Source: Mesorhizobium erdmanii USDA 3471 (GTDB lineage: Bacteria; Pseudomonadota; Alphaproteobacteria; Rhizobiales; Rhizobiaceae). From it: a stretch of 64,000 nt of DNA. The position numbers and the translations under genes are program-made. Shown here piece by piece: positions 37,601 to 46,670 of the stretch. Positions within the stretch are counted from its first letter, which is position 1. Every line of letters begins with the position of its first letter. The stretch is from assembly GCF_000472705.1 (NCBI RefSeq), contig NZ_KI421455.1, positions 280,185 through 344,184 of the forward strand. The letters run 5' to 3'. A model generated the notes under the pieces. That model saw only the letters and a program-made list of their open reading frames with translations, had not been told where the DNA came from and did no database searches.

Positions 37601-37818
37601 TGGCAGAGCTGGACTTCCAGCGGTGCCGTGACCGAGGAGGTCATGACGTCAGGGCTGGCGCCGGGATAGAAGGTCTGCACCTGGATGGTCGGATAGTCGA
37701 CCTCGGGCAGGGCAGAGACGGGCAGATAGCGATAGGCCAGCAGGCCTGACAGCATGATGGCGACCATGAACAGCGATGTCGCCACCGGCCTCAGGATGAA
37801 GGCTCGCGACGGGCTCAT
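34684..37818 (-). CDS. mdtB: RND efflux pump, MdtB-like inner-membrane subunit
   Basis: This 1044-residue RND transporter begins MSPSRAFILRPVATSLFMVA, characteristic of MdtB. Conserved features include VDDAIVVIENVARY in the fourth-helix region and the repeat of the fold after residue 520. It overlaps both neighbours by 4 bp, giving mdtA-mdtB-mdtC order and strict co-translation. Two different RND subunits with one adaptor is the MdtABC arrangement, known elsewhere to export bile salts, novobiocin and flavonoid-like compounds; for a soil or plant bacterium plant phenolics are plausible cargo, as an inference. Confidence 0.92.
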   Translation of the reverse strand: MSPSRAFILRPVATSLFMVAIMLSGLLAYRYLPVSALPEVDYPTIQVQTFYPGASPDVMTSSVTAPLEVQLCQIANLNQMNSVSSAGSSVITLQFSLAISLDVAEQEVQAAINAAGNLLPADLPAPPIYAKVNPADAPVLTLGLTSATIPLRDVQQLADTRLAQKISQLPGVGLVSLSGGQRPAVRVQADPRKLAAYGLNLDDLRTTLGSANVNTPKGNFDGPSRAYAINANDQLKSADEYRSLIVAYKDGAPVRLSDVADVVDATENNRLAAWMNSTPAIILNIQRQPGANVIDVVDRIKALLPQLQASLPNAVDVKVLTDRTTTIRASVRDVEYELTLSIILVVLVIFVFLRSARATLIPSLSVPLSLVGTLGVMYLFGFSLDNLSLMALTIATGFVVDDAIVVIENVARYVEEGATPLQAALKGSQQIGFTIISLTVSLIAVLIPLLFMGDVVGRLFREFSITLATTILISAVVSLTLVPMACAKLLKPVAAVRENALQRASRDFFDWVIRGYGRALTWVLDRQTLMLVVAAATLVLTAALYVVIPKGFFPVQDTGVIQAISEAPQSISYAAMAERQQQLAAMILKDPDVDSLSSFIGVDGTNTTMNVGRILINLKPHEERSADITTVIARLKQEAASVAGMTLYMQPVQDLTIDGQVSRTQYQFVLQDANADELGEWTPKLLARLNTLPQLADVASDLSNSGLAVFVDIDRDQAARFGITPATVDNALYDAFGQRMVSTIYTTSSQSRVILEAAPSEQDSLKALSSVYLPSSTGGAPVPLSVVATTHVATTPLQITHMGQFPATTVSFNLAPGTSLGEAVTAIQQAQADIGMPLSIITSFQGAARAFQASLDNTLFLILAAVVTVYIVLGVLYESFIHPITILSTLPSAGIGALLALMIAGQDLTIISIIGIILLIGVVKKNAIMMIDFALDAQRHEGKAPREAIYQACLLRFRPILMTTLAAMLGALPLMLGTGVGSELRHPLGVSIVGGLLLSQLLTLFTTPVIYLWFDRLAARLRGIEPNLPHSPDLPNTRGADARP

Positions 37819-39233
37819 TGCTGCTGTCCGGACTCCGGCTGCCCTGACTGTGAACGACGATGCTTGTGGCCCTGATGCTTGTGTGCCGTGCCGTCGGGCG
37901 TCTGTCCGTTGGTTGTCTCCCCATTTGGTGTCTGCCCATCCGACGCCTGTCCGTCCGATGGGGCTGCTGCCTGTGGCGGGGTCGGGGCAGGGGTCTGAGC
38001 TGATGGGGTCTCGCTGGCCGGGATTGGCGCCGTCGCCCGAGGCGACGCCGGCGCCTGGCCGTCCTGCTGAAGGTTGACATGGGCGCCGTCGCGGAGCTTG
38101 TCGGCACCGTCGACGACGACGCGGTCGCCGGGATTCAGCCCGGCGAGGATCTCGACGCGTTCGCCATTGGTGACGCCGAGCGTGACCTTGCGCACGGCGA
38201 CCGTGCTGTCGGGATTGACCAGGTAGACGAAGGTGCCGGGCAGGCCGCGCTGGATCGCCGCGATGGGGGCGATGGCCGCGTCCTTGTGTTCGTCGACCAG
38301 CAAAGCGACGTTGACGAACTGGTTCGGATAGAGGACGCGCGCTTCGTTGGCGAAGCCCGCCCTCAGTTTGATGGTGCCGGTGCTCGGGTCGATCTGGCTG
38401 TCGAAGGTTTCGAGCTGACCGTCGGCGAGCTTCTTGGCTCCGGCGCGGTCGAAGGCTGATGTGGGCAGCGTGGCGCCCTGCCGCATGCGCTGCGCGATCG
38501 CGAGCAGTTCATCCTCGGGCACGGTGAACAGCACGCTGATCGGCTGGACCTGCGTGATGACGACGATGCCGTTGGCGTCGCTGGGAGTTACGTAGTTGCC
38601 CTCATCGACCTGGCGCAGTCCGGCGCGTCCGTCGACCGGAGCCAGAATGCGGCAATAATCGAGATTGAGGGTGGCGGTCTGTATCATCGCCTGGTCAACC
38701 TGGATGGAACCCTGGTCCTGCGCGACAAGGGCGACCTGCGCGTCGAGGGTCTGGGGCGTCGCCGTCCCCTGGGCCACCAGCTTCTGGTCGCGAACGAGGT
38801 CGAGCTGGGCATCCTTGAGCATCGCCTGGTCGCGCACCAACTGGCCCTGGGCCTGGGCGAGCGCCGCCTGGTAGGGGCGGGGATCGATCTCAGCCAGCAG
38901 GTCGCCCTTCTTGACGTCCTGGCCCTCCTTGAAATTCACCTGGACGAGCGGACCGGTGACCTGCGGCTTGACGGTGACGGTGGAGAGCGAGGTTACCGTG
39001 CCGAGGGCATTGAGGGTGACGTCTATCGCGCCCTTTTCGATGGCGGCGGCGCCGATCGTCGTCGGCTGCGCGCCGCGTCTGCCGCCGGGCTGCCTCGCCT
39101 CGACATGCGGGCGCTGATAGAAATAGGCGCCGGTGGCGGCGACAATGGCAATGAACATCAGCCACGGAATCCAGCCATGCGAACGGCGTGGCGCGACGGT
39201 CGTCGGCAGGGGCATTTCCAACTGCTGGTCCAT
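37815..39233 (-). CDS. mdtA: RND efflux membrane fusion protein (MdtA-like adaptor)
   Basis: This adaptor has one N-terminal membrane anchor (WIPWLMFIAIVAATGAYFY), a beta-barrel/lipoyl and coiled-coil hairpin core (AEIDPRPYQAALAQAQGQL, LDYCRILAPVDGRAGLRQVD), and the C-terminal membrane-proximal domain (VRKVTLGVTNGERVEI). An unusual low-complexity tail of about 85 residues follows, rich in Pro, Gly, Gln, Thr and His with DGQTPNGE-like repeats. I use the ATG at 39233; an ATG at 39254 is possible and would add seven residues. Neither has a strong ribosome site. It bridges the MdtBC pump to an outer-membrane channel. Confidence 0.9.
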   Translation of the reverse strand: MDQQLEMPLPTTVAPRRSHGWIPWLMFIAIVAATGAYFYQRPHVEARQPGGRRGAQPTTIGAAAIEKGAIDVTLNALGTVTSLSTVTVKPQVTGPLVQVNFKEGQDVKKGDLLAEIDPRPYQAALAQAQGQLVRDQAMLKDAQLDLVRDQKLVAQGTATPQTLDAQVALVAQDQGSIQVDQAMIQTATLNLDYCRILAPVDGRAGLRQVDEGNYVTPSDANGIVVITQVQPISVLFTVPEDELLAIAQRMRQGATLPTSAFDRAGAKKLADGQLETFDSQIDPSTGTIKLRAGFANEARVLYPNQFVNVALLVDEHKDAAIAPIAAIQRGLPGTFVYLVNPDSTVAVRKVTLGVTNGERVEILAGLNPGDRVVVDGADKLRDGAHVNLQQDGQAPASPRATAPIPASETPSAQTPAPTPPQAAAPSDGQASDGQTPNGETTNGQTPDGTAHKHQGHKHRRSQSGQPESGQQQ

Positions 39234-39347
39234 GGCGGCATCTCTTACCCCCATCAACCAATATGGCCGAACCCCCGCGAAGTCGAATTAACAGTTGGAC
39301 AGGTTTGGCGCGGCTTTCCCGGTCGGGCCAATGGCCCTGGGCGCCCT

Positions 39348-42059
39348 TCACTCGGCGGCCTGAACGCGGCTGGCCTGGATAAGCGCGCGGATCTCGGAGC
39401 GGCAGGAGCCGCAATTGGTGCCGGCCCTCAGCGCGCCGCCGATGGCTTCAACCGTGGTGCAGCCGGCCGCCACCTCGGCCACGATCTGGTTGGCCCCGAC
39501 ATTGAAACAGGAGCAGACGGTGGCACCGGCATCGGGCCGTTCGGCACCGGCTCGGCCAGCGACGACCCTGAAGCGTTCGCGCTGGCTGGCATGGACCTCT
39601 TCGAGCTGTTCTGTCGCCCAGCCGCGCGACACCGCGACGGGGCCGGGCGCGACGAACAAGGCGCCGACCAGGCGCTCGCCATCAAAGGCGGCGATCCGGT
39701 GCTGGCCAGCGTCGCGATCGTGATAGGCGAGCATTTCGACCGAGGAGGCATCGAAGAGCCGGCTGGCGAAGGCTGTCCAGTCGGCAGCGTCGTCGGCAAA
39801 GGCCAGCTCGATCCGCCAGCCGCCCTTGCAGCGGGCCACGGCCCAATAATCGGCGGCGATCGCCTCGGGGCGGTGCCGCGTCACGGCGAAGCCAAATGCC
39901 TTTGCGGCAAATTTCTCGATGCGAACCGCGACGTGTTTCAACGCCGGCTGGCCTGAGACCGGGTCGACGAGCGGCGCGGTCAGTGTATCGACCCGGCCCT
40001 TGGCGGCGAACTGGTCGGTCCAGTGCATCGGCGCGAAGACGCTGCCGCGGCGCTGGCGGGGCGTGATCAGGGCGCGGACCCGCACCTCGCCGCGCGTGCT
40101 GGAGATACGCACGATGTCGGCGTCACCGATGCCATGGTGCTGCGCATCCGCCGGGTGGATTTCGACGAAAGGCTCCGCGATGTGCTGGGACAGACGCGCA
40201 CTTTTGCCGGTGCGCGTCATGGTGTGCCAGTGGTCGCGGATCCGGCCGGTGTTGAGGATGAGCGGGAAGTCGGGATTGGTGCGGGTTTCCGTGGTGGCGC
40301 GGATGGCGATGAAGCGGGCCTTGCCGTCGGGGGTGTAGAAATTGCCGTTGGCGAAGAAGCGGGTGGTGGAAGGGCCGCGTGCAGCACGAGCGGCTTGCTC
40401 AGGACGCCGTGCAGCGTGGGCGGCTGGGCTCGGCGCCGGCCATTGGAAAGGCGCCAGCGCCTCGTATTCCTCCCCATCAACGCCAGCGTAAATCCCGATA
40501 TCGAAATCCCGTGCGGCATCATTCTCGAACCCGGACAGCGCCGCGTGCTCGCCAAAGATCTCCGCCGGCGTGACATGTCCAAACGCCTCGCCAAACCCCA
40601 TCCGCCGCGCCACTTCGGCAACAATCCACCAGTCGGGCCGCGCCTCGCCGGGCGCTGCCAGAAAGGCGCGCTGGCGCGAGATGCGGCGCTCGGAATTGGT
40701 TACGGTGCCGTCCTTCTCGCCCCAGGCGGTGGCGGGCAGCCGGACATGAGCATGGCGGATGGTATCGGTGCCGGCCAGCACGTCCGACACCACGACGAAC
40801 GGGCAAGCCTTGATCGCCGCTTCGACGGCATCGGCGTCCGGCATCGAATCGACCGGGTTGGTGGCCATGATCCACAGCGCCTTGATGCGCCCGTCGGCTA
40901 CTGCCTCGAACATGTCGACGGCTTTCAGCCCGGGCTGTTGCGCAATCGCCGGGGCGCTCCAGAAGCGCTGCACGCGTTCGCGATGCCCAGGGTCGTCGAT
41001 CTCCATATGGGCGGCGAGCATGTTGGCCATGCCGCCGACCTCGCGGCCGCCCATGGCGTTCGGCTGGCCGGTCACCGAAAACGGTCCGGCCCCCGGCCTG
41101 CCGATGCGGCCGGTGGCGAGATGGCAGTTGATGATGGCATTGACCTTGTCGGTGCCGGACGACGCTTGGTTCACACCCTGGCTGTAGACCGTCACCGTCT
41201 TCGCGGTCGCGGCGAACAAGCTGTAGAAACGGCTGAGCTCGTCTTCGCTCAAGCCCGTGGCCGCCGCCACGCCGGCAAGATCGAGCGCGGAGGCCGCGAA
41301 GAGGGCCTGGCCGAAGCCTGTCGTGTGCGCCGTGATATAGGCGCGGTCGAGCGCGTTGTGCTGGCCGAGCCAGGCGAGCAGGCCGGTGAACAGGGCGACG
41401 TCGCCATCCGGCGCGATCGCCAGATGCATGTCGGCGATATCGGATGTCATTGTGCGGCGCGGGTCGATGAGCACGATCTTCATCTCCGGCCGCTTTTCCC
41501 GGGCCGCCGCGATGCGCTGGTAGAGCACAGGGTGGCACCAGGCGAGGTTGGAGCCGACCAGCACGATGAGGTCGGCCAGTTCCAGATCCTCGTAGGTTCC
41601 CGGCACCGTGTCGGCGCCGAAGGCGCGGCGGTGGCCGGCGACGGACGAGGCCATGCACAGCCGGGAATTGGTGTCGATGTTGGCCGAGCCGATGAAGCCC
41701 TTCATCAGCTTGTTGGCGAGGTAATAATCCTCGGTCAGCAACTGGCCCGAGACGTAGAAGGCGACCGCATCCGGCCCATGCTCGGCGATGGTTTGCGAAA
41801 AGGTCGAGGCGACAAGATCGAGCGCCTCGTTCCAGCCTGTCCGGCCGTCGTGGATTTCGGGATGGACCAGCCTGCCGTCGAGGCCGATGGTCTCGGCGAG
41901 CGCCGAGCCCTTGGAGCAGAGTCGGCCGAAATTCGCGGGATGATCGGGGTCGCCGCGGACGGACACTTGCCCGTCCGCGGCGACCTTCGCCAGCACGCCG
42001 CAGCCCACCCCGCAATAGGGGCAGGTGGTCCTCACCTCGCGTGCTGCGTCGATCTCCAT
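39348..42059 (-). CDS. nasA: assimilatory nitrate reductase catalytic subunit
   Basis: This 903-residue molybdopterin oxidoreductase has an N-terminal [4Fe-4S] site (Cys13, Cys16, Cys20, Cys48 in CPYCGVGCG and RLCSKGSA), the bis-MGD domains (AVAFYVSGQLLTEDYYLANKL, NTGRIRDHWHTMTRTGKS) and a C-terminal BFD-like [2Fe-2S] module (VCSCFNVGANQI, GTNCGSCRSEI). It has no Tat signal, so it is cytoplasmic and assimilatory. It is the last gene of the nas operon, 2 bp after the nirD stop. It reduces nitrate to nitrite, passing it to NirBD. Confidence 0.95.
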   Translation of the reverse strand: MEIDAAREVRTTCPYCGVGCGVLAKVAADGQVSVRGDPDHPANFGRLCSKGSALAETIGLDGRLVHPEIHDGRTGWNEALDLVASTFSQTIAEHGPDAVAFYVSGQLLTEDYYLANKLMKGFIGSANIDTNSRLCMASSVAGHRRAFGADTVPGTYEDLELADLIVLVGSNLAWCHPVLYQRIAAAREKRPEMKIVLIDPRRTMTSDIADMHLAIAPDGDVALFTGLLAWLGQHNALDRAYITAHTTGFGQALFAASALDLAGVAAATGLSEDELSRFYSLFAATAKTVTVYSQGVNQASSGTDKVNAIINCHLATGRIGRPGAGPFSVTGQPNAMGGREVGGMANMLAAHMEIDDPGHRERVQRFWSAPAIAQQPGLKAVDMFEAVADGRIKALWIMATNPVDSMPDADAVEAAIKACPFVVVSDVLAGTDTIRHAHVRLPATAWGEKDGTVTNSERRISRQRAFLAAPGEARPDWWIVAEVARRMGFGEAFGHVTPAEIFGEHAALSGFENDAARDFDIGIYAGVDGEEYEALAPFQWPAPSPAAHAARRPEQAARAARGPSTTRFFANGNFYTPDGKARFIAIRATTETRTNPDFPLILNTGRIRDHWHTMTRTGKSARLSQHIAEPFVEIHPADAQHHGIGDADIVRISSTRGEVRVRALITPRQRRGSVFAPMHWTDQFAAKGRVDTLTAPLVDPVSGQPALKHVAVRIEKFAAKAFGFAVTRHRPEAIAADYWAVARCKGGWRIELAFADDAADWTAFASRLFDASSVEMLAYHDRDAGQHRIAAFDGERLVGALFVAPGPVAVSRGWATEQLEEVHASQRERFRVVAGRAGAERPDAGATVCSCFNVGANQIVAEVAAGCTTVEAIGGALRAGTNCGSCRSEIRALIQASRVQAAE

Positions 42060-42061
42060 GT

Positions 42062-42391
42062 TCAGGCGGCGCGGCTGGCCAGGGCTTCCAGCGCCAGGAA
42101 CAGGCGCTCGCCCTCGACCTTGACGGAGATCGTGCGCACCACGCCCTCATCTGCACCGAGCGCCTTGCCTGTTTCCAGCGAGATCACCCAATTGTGCAAG
42201 GGGCAAGTCACCGCCGTGCCATGGACAATGCCCTGGCTGAGCGGTCCGCCCTTGTGCGGGCATTGATCGTCGATGGCATAGACTTGGTCGTCCTGGGTGC
42301 GGAAGACGGCAACCTTGCCTTGCGGTGTGGCGACGCAGCGCGCGCCACGGCGGGGGATGTCGGAGAGGGTGCCGATGGCGATCCAGGTCAT
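42062..42391 (-). CDS. nirD: nitrite reductase small subunit (Rieske-like)
   Basis: This 109-residue Rieske-fold protein retains all four ligands: Cys44 and His46 in CPHKGG and Cys63 and His66 in CPLHNW. Not all NirD proteins keep these, so it probably binds a [2Fe-2S] cluster. AAGGAA precedes the start. It partners the NirB large subunit, from which it is separated by 62 bp containing a palindromic repeat, an unusual insertion between two subunit genes of one enzyme. Confidence 0.94.
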   Translation of the reverse strand: MTWIAIGTLSDIPRRGARCVATPQGKVAVFRTQDDQVYAIDDQCPHKGGPLSQGIVHGTAVTCPLHNWVISLETGKALGADEGVVRTISVKVEGERLFLALEALASRAA

Positions 42392-42406
42392 CTAGATTTC
42401 CTTTTT

Positions 42407-42451
42407 GCACGTTCTTGACCGAAAACCGGGTTCCACTTTTCGGGAACACGC
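42407..42451. repeat. intergenic palindromic repeat, family copy B (between nirB and nirD)
   Basis: An inner perfect 7-bp stem CCGAAAA/TTTTCGG (42419-42425, 42437-42443) is flanked by imperfect arms GCACGTTC/GAACACGC (six of eight pairs). The core AAAACCGGG..CCACTTTT is shared with the palindromes at 51706 and, on the opposite strand, 20519. Confidence 0.65.
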
Positions 42452-42453
42452 GC

Positions 42454-44904
42454 TCACTCCGCCGCCTGCGCAAACTCGACCGAAGCCATCGGCCGGAACT
42501 CGTGCTTGTCCTTGCCGGAGACGCGCTCCGACCATGGGTCGACCTGGGCGAATTTCTGGCTGAAGACAAAGCGCTCGTAATAGGCCCCGCGCTTGCTCTG
42601 ATCGTCCATGATCTGGCGCTTGATCTCGGGAATGCCGATGCGCTTGGCCCATTTGTAGATGCGTTCGAGATAGCGGCCCTGCTCGCGGTACATCTGCGTC
42701 AGTGCCACGATGTGCTCCAGTGCTTCGTCCTCGGTCTTGACCAAGCCGAGCACTTCGGTGCCCTTGATGTCGAGGCCGGCGGCGCCGGCGAAGTGGATCT
42801 CGTAGCCAGAGTCGACGCAGATGACGCCGACATCCTTGCAGGTCGCCTCGGCGCAGTTGCGAGGGCAACCCGACACCGCCATCTTGACCTTGGCGGGGGT
42901 CCAGGAGCCCCACATGAACTTCTCGATGCGGATGCCCAGGCCCGTCGAATCCTGGGTGCCGAAGCGGCACCAGTCGGAGCCGACGCAGGTCTTCACCGTG
43001 CGCAGGCCCTTGGCGTAGGCATGGCCGGAGACGAAGCCGGCCTGGCCGAGATCGGCCCACACCGCCGGCAGGTCTTCCTTGCGGATGCCGAGCATGTCGA
43101 TGCGCTGGCCGCCGGTGACCTTGACCATCGGGATCTCGAACTTGTCGACGACGTCGGCGATGGCGCGCAGTTCGGCGGCATTGGTGACGCCGCCCCACAT
43201 GCGCGGCACCACCGAATAGGTGCCGTCCTTCTGGATGTTGGCGTGGACGCGCTCGTTGATGAAGCGCGACTGGTAGTCGTCGGCGTAGTCGTTTGGCCAG
43301 TCGCAGACGAGGTAGTAGTTGAGCGCCGGCCGGCATTTTGCGCAGCCGCAGGAGGTCTTCCACTCCAGCTCCTGCATGACCGCCGGAATGGTCTTCAGGT
43401 GCTTGGCCTTGATCAGCCGGCGCACCTCGTCATGGCCGAGTGTCGTGCAGGAACACATCGGCTGCACGGCGGCCGGGTTGTAGGTGTCGCCGAGGGTCAG
43501 CACCATCAGCTTCTCGACGAGCCCAGTGCAGGAGCCGCAGGACGCCGACGCCTTGGTGTGGGCACGCACATCATCGAGCGAGGTCAGGCCCTTGGCCGTG
43601 ATCGCGCCTGTGATCTTACCCTTGCAAACGCCGTTGCAGCCGCAGATTTCCGCATCATCCGGCAAGGCTGCAACGGCCGCCATAGGGTCCAGCGGGGCGC
43701 CCCCCTGATAGGACTGGCCGAAGATAAGCGTGTCGCGCATTTCCGAAATATCGGTCTGCTTCTTCTTGAGATCGTTGAACCAGGCGCCGTCCGCTGTCTC
43801 GCCATAGAGCACGGTGCCGATGATGCGGTCATCCCTGAGCACCAGGCGCTTGTAAACGCCGGCCGAAGCGTCGCGCAGCACGATCTCCTGGCGGTCCTCA
43901 CCCTCGGCGAAGTCGCCGAGCGAGAACAGGTCGATGCCGGTGACTTTGAGCTTGGTCGGCGTGTCCATATGGACGAAGGCGGCGGTCTCGTTGCCGGCGA
44001 GTTGGCTCGCCGCGACACGTGCCATCTCGTACAGTGGCGCCACCAGCCCGTAGACCATGCCGTTGACCTCGGCGCATTCGCCGAGCGCGTAGATGTCGGG
44101 ATCGTTGCTGCGCATGCCGGCATCGACGACGATGCCCCTGTTGACGGCGATGCCCGCTTCTTTGGCCAGTGCCGCATTCGGCCTTATGCCGACGGCCATG
44201 ACCACCAGCGTCGCCGCAATGATGGTGCCGTCGGCAAGTTCCACCTGCTCGACCTTGCCGTCGCCTGATATCGCCTGCGTGTTGGCCTTGGTGATCACCT
44301 TGATGCCGCGTTGTTCCACCGCGCGCTGCAGGAGATAGCCGGCGGCGGGATCGAGCTGGCGCTCCATAAGCGTCGGCATAACGTGCAGCACGGTGACGTC
44401 CATGCCTTGCGCGTTGAGGCCGGCAGCGGCCTCCAGCCCGAGCAGGCCGCCGCCGATGACCACGGCCTTGGACCGCGATTGCGCGGCGAGCATCATGGCG
44501 CGAACGTCATCGAGGTCGCGATAGGTCAGCACGCCCGGCAGATTGTTGCCCGGCACCGGGATGATGAACGGCACCGAGCCGGTGGCAATGACGAGCTTGT
44601 CGTAGGGTTCACTCACGCCGTGGTCCGAGGTGACCGTCTTTGCCGCGCGGTCAATGGCGACGATCTTGTGGCCCTTGTAGAGGGTGATGCCGTGCTTGAT
44701 GTACCAGCCGTCGCCGTGGATGATGATTTCCTCATAGCCCTTCTCGCCCGAGAGAACCGGTGACAGCATGATGCGGTCGTAATTGACGCGTGGCTCGGCG
44801 TTGAAGATGGTGACGGTGTAGCGGCCCGGCGCCTGCACCAGTAGGTGCTCCAGCATGCGCCCGGGAGCCATGCCGTTGCCGATGATGACGAGTTTTTCGG
44901 TCAT
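42454..44904 (-). CDS. nirB: assimilatory nitrite reductase large subunit, NAD(P)H-dependent
   Basis: This 816-residue protein has FAD- and NAD-binding Rossmann domains (LVIIGNGMAPGRMLE at the start, VIGGGLLGLEAAAGLNAQG near residue 150). Two BFD-like iron-sulfur regions follow (CGCNGVCKGKITGAI and CSCTTLGHDEVRRLI), then the sirohaem/[4Fe-4S] module with CVGSDWCRFGTQDS at about residues 635-650 and CPRNCAEATCKDVG near 680. It reduces nitrite to ammonium in the cytoplasm with NirD. It starts 4 bp after the ABC ATPase gene on the same strand, so transport and reduction are one transcript. Confidence 0.95.
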   Translation of the reverse strand: MTEKLVIIGNGMAPGRMLEHLLVQAPGRYTVTIFNAEPRVNYDRIMLSPVLSGEKGYEEIIIHGDGWYIKHGITLYKGHKIVAIDRAAKTVTSDHGVSEPYDKLVIATGSVPFIIPVPGNNLPGVLTYRDLDDVRAMMLAAQSRSKAVVIGGGLLGLEAAAGLNAQGMDVTVLHVMPTLMERQLDPAAGYLLQRAVEQRGIKVITKANTQAISGDGKVEQVELADGTIIAATLVVMAVGIRPNAALAKEAGIAVNRGIVVDAGMRSNDPDIYALGECAEVNGMVYGLVAPLYEMARVAASQLAGNETAAFVHMDTPTKLKVTGIDLFSLGDFAEGEDRQEIVLRDASAGVYKRLVLRDDRIIGTVLYGETADGAWFNDLKKKQTDISEMRDTLIFGQSYQGGAPLDPMAAVAALPDDAEICGCNGVCKGKITGAITAKGLTSLDDVRAHTKASASCGSCTGLVEKLMVLTLGDTYNPAAVQPMCSCTTLGHDEVRRLIKAKHLKTIPAVMQELEWKTSCGCAKCRPALNYYLVCDWPNDYADDYQSRFINERVHANIQKDGTYSVVPRMWGGVTNAAELRAIADVVDKFEIPMVKVTGGQRIDMLGIRKEDLPAVWADLGQAGFVSGHAYAKGLRTVKTCVGSDWCRFGTQDSTGLGIRIEKFMWGSWTPAKVKMAVSGCPRNCAEATCKDVGVICVDSGYEIHFAGAAGLDIKGTEVLGLVKTEDEALEHIVALTQMYREQGRYLERIYKWAKRIGIPEIKRQIMDDQSKRGAYYERFVFSQKFAQVDPWSERVSGKDKHEFRPMASVEFAQAAE

Positions 44905-44908
44905 TGGG

Positions 44909-45706
44909 CTACTCCGCGGCTTCGACGAAGCGGTGGCGTTCGTAGAGGAATTTCAGCACGGCCTCGCGGCAACGCAGGAAGGTGCGGTCGGAGGCGAGCT
45001 CGACACGCCGGCGCGGCCGCGTCAGCGGCACGGCAAGCACCTCGCCGATGGTCGCCGCCGGACCGTTGGTCATCATGACGATGCGGTCGGAGAGCAGCAC
45101 CGCCTCGTCGACATCATGGGTGATCATGATCGTCGTCGAGCCGAGCCTGGAATGGATGTCCATCACCGCGTCCTGCAGGTGGGCACGCGTAAGCGCGTCG
45201 AGCGCGCCGAACGGCTCGTCGAGCAGCAGGATTTTTGGCTCCATGGCCAGCGCTCGCGCTATGCCGACGCGCTGTTTCATGCCGCCGGAGATCTCGGCCG
45301 GGCGCTTGTACCTGGCATGCGCCATTTGCACGAGGTCGAGATTGCGCATGATCCACTCATGCCGTTCGGCCTTGCTTTTCGAACGGCCGAAGACTTTCGA
45401 CACCGCGAGGCTGATGTTCTCGTAGACGGTGAGCCACGGCAGCAGCGAATGGTTCTGGAACACCACGGCGCGTTCGGGGCCGGGGCTGTCGACCTCCTTG
45501 TCCTGAAGCAGCACTGCGCCGGCGGATACCTTGGTCAGGCCCGCGATTAGGTTCAGCAAGGTCGACTTGCCGCAGCCGGAATGGCCGATGATGGAGACGA
45601 ATTCGCCCTTGTCGATGGTCAGCCTGATGTCGCTCAGCACCTCGCTGACCTGGCCGCCGCGGGCGAAGGATTTGTCGATATGGTCGAGTTTCAGATAGGC
45701 GGTCAT
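44909..45706 (-). CDS. nrtC: nitrate ABC transporter ATP-binding protein
   Basis: This 265-residue ATPase starts at the ATG behind GAGGAAA, which excludes a longer frame. Walker A is GHSGCGKST (residues 41-49), the signature is ISGGMKQR, Walker B is ILLLDEPFGALDAL and the switch region is MITHDVDEAVLLSDRI. It is the NrtD/SsuB-like short ATPase; the NrtA-like regulatory domain found fused to cyanobacterial NrtC is absent. It powers nitrate/nitrite uptake with NrtA and NrtB. Confidence 0.9.
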   Translation of the reverse strand: MTAYLKLDHIDKSFARGGQVSEVLSDIRLTIDKGEFVSIIGHSGCGKSTLLNLIAGLTKVSAGAVLLQDKEVDSPGPERAVVFQNHSLLPWLTVYENISLAVSKVFGRSKSKAERHEWIMRNLDLVQMAHARYKRPAEISGGMKQRVGIARALAMEPKILLLDEPFGALDALTRAHLQDAVMDIHSRLGSTTIMITHDVDEAVLLSDRIVMMTNGPAATIGEVLAVPLTRPRRRVELASDRTFLRCREAVLKFLYERHRFVEAAE

Positions 45707-45716
45707 CGCGCTTTCC

Positions 45717-46607
45717 TCACTTTGCCGTTGTGCCGCGGGTGACGAAAGCACCGACCGCCGCGACCAGCCGGTCGAGGCAGAAGCCGGTGACGCCGATATA
45801 GGCGAGCGCGACGATGATGTCGGGCAGCCGCGACGAGTTCCACGCGTCCCAGATGAAGAAACCGATGCCGACGCCGCCGGTCAGCATTTCGGCGGCGACG
45901 ATGGCAAGCCAGGACAGGCCGATGCCGATCCTGAGGCCGGTGAAGATGTAGGGCGCCGCCGCTGGCACCATGATCTTGACGAAGAACTCGAACGGGTTGA
46001 GCCGCAAGATGAGCGCGACATTGCGGTAATCCTGCGGAATGTTGCGGACGCCGACGGCGGTGTTGATGATGATTGGCCAGATCGAGGTGATGAAGATGAC
46101 GAACAGTGCCGACGGGTTGGAGTCGCGGAACGCCGCCAGCGACAGCGGCAGCCAGGCAAGCGGCGGCACGGTGCGCAGGATCTGGAATACCGGATCGAGG
46201 CCGCGCATGGCCCAGATCGACTGGCCGACCAGGGCGCCGAGCGCGACGCCGACGACCGCGGCCAGGCCGAAGCCGATGGCTACGCGCTGCAGCGAGATCA
46301 GCACCCGCCAGGCCAGCCCGATATCCTGCGGACCATTGTCGAAGAACGGATGCGCTATCAGGTCATAGGCCTCGTTCCACACCTGGCTTGGCGGCGGCAG
46401 GCTCGAAGTGGGCGACGAGCAGGCGACCTGCCAGACAACGAGCAGAAGGGCGATGACGATAATTGGCGGCACCAGTGTGCTCGCCAGCCTGCCGGCGATC
46501 GCCATCGGCTCGAAGCGTCGCCGCGCCTTGGCGGTCAAGGCGATAACCTCCGCCGGCTTCGCGGGAAACGCCTTCACATTTGTGTCCTCGATAGTCTGGA
46601 TCGACAT
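45717..46607 (-). CDS. nrtB: nitrate ABC transporter permease
   Basis: This 296-residue inner-membrane permease has about six helices, beginning near residue 44 (LVPPIIVIALLLVVWQV), and a coupling-loop region around RNIPQDYRNVALILRLNPFE typical of nitrate/taurine permeases. The first 40 residues are hydrophilic. The stop lies 10 bp before the ATPase start. It forms the channel for nitrate import. Confidence 0.92.
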   Translation of the reverse strand: MSIQTIEDTNVKAFPAKPAEVIALTAKARRRFEPMAIAGRLASTLVPPIIVIALLLVVWQVACSSPTSSLPPPSQVWNEAYDLIAHPFFDNGPQDIGLAWRVLISLQRVAIGFGLAAVVGVALGALVGQSIWAMRGLDPVFQILRTVPPLAWLPLSLAAFRDSNPSALFVIFITSIWPIIINTAVGVRNIPQDYRNVALILRLNPFEFFVKIMVPAAAPYIFTGLRIGIGLSWLAIVAAEMLTGGVGIGFFIWDAWNSSRLPDIIVALAYIGVTGFCLDRLVAAVGAFVTRGTTAK

Positions 46608-46670
46608 TTCTGGGAAAAACTCCGTGTGCGGGCAGCGACTGCAAACAGCGCGGTGCGCCGTTTGCTCCGA

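Noticed and set aside
40023..42266. Long plus-strand open frame opposite nasA and nirD
   Set aside because: Antisense shadow: no domain match, and both minus-strand genes have all cofactor ligands.
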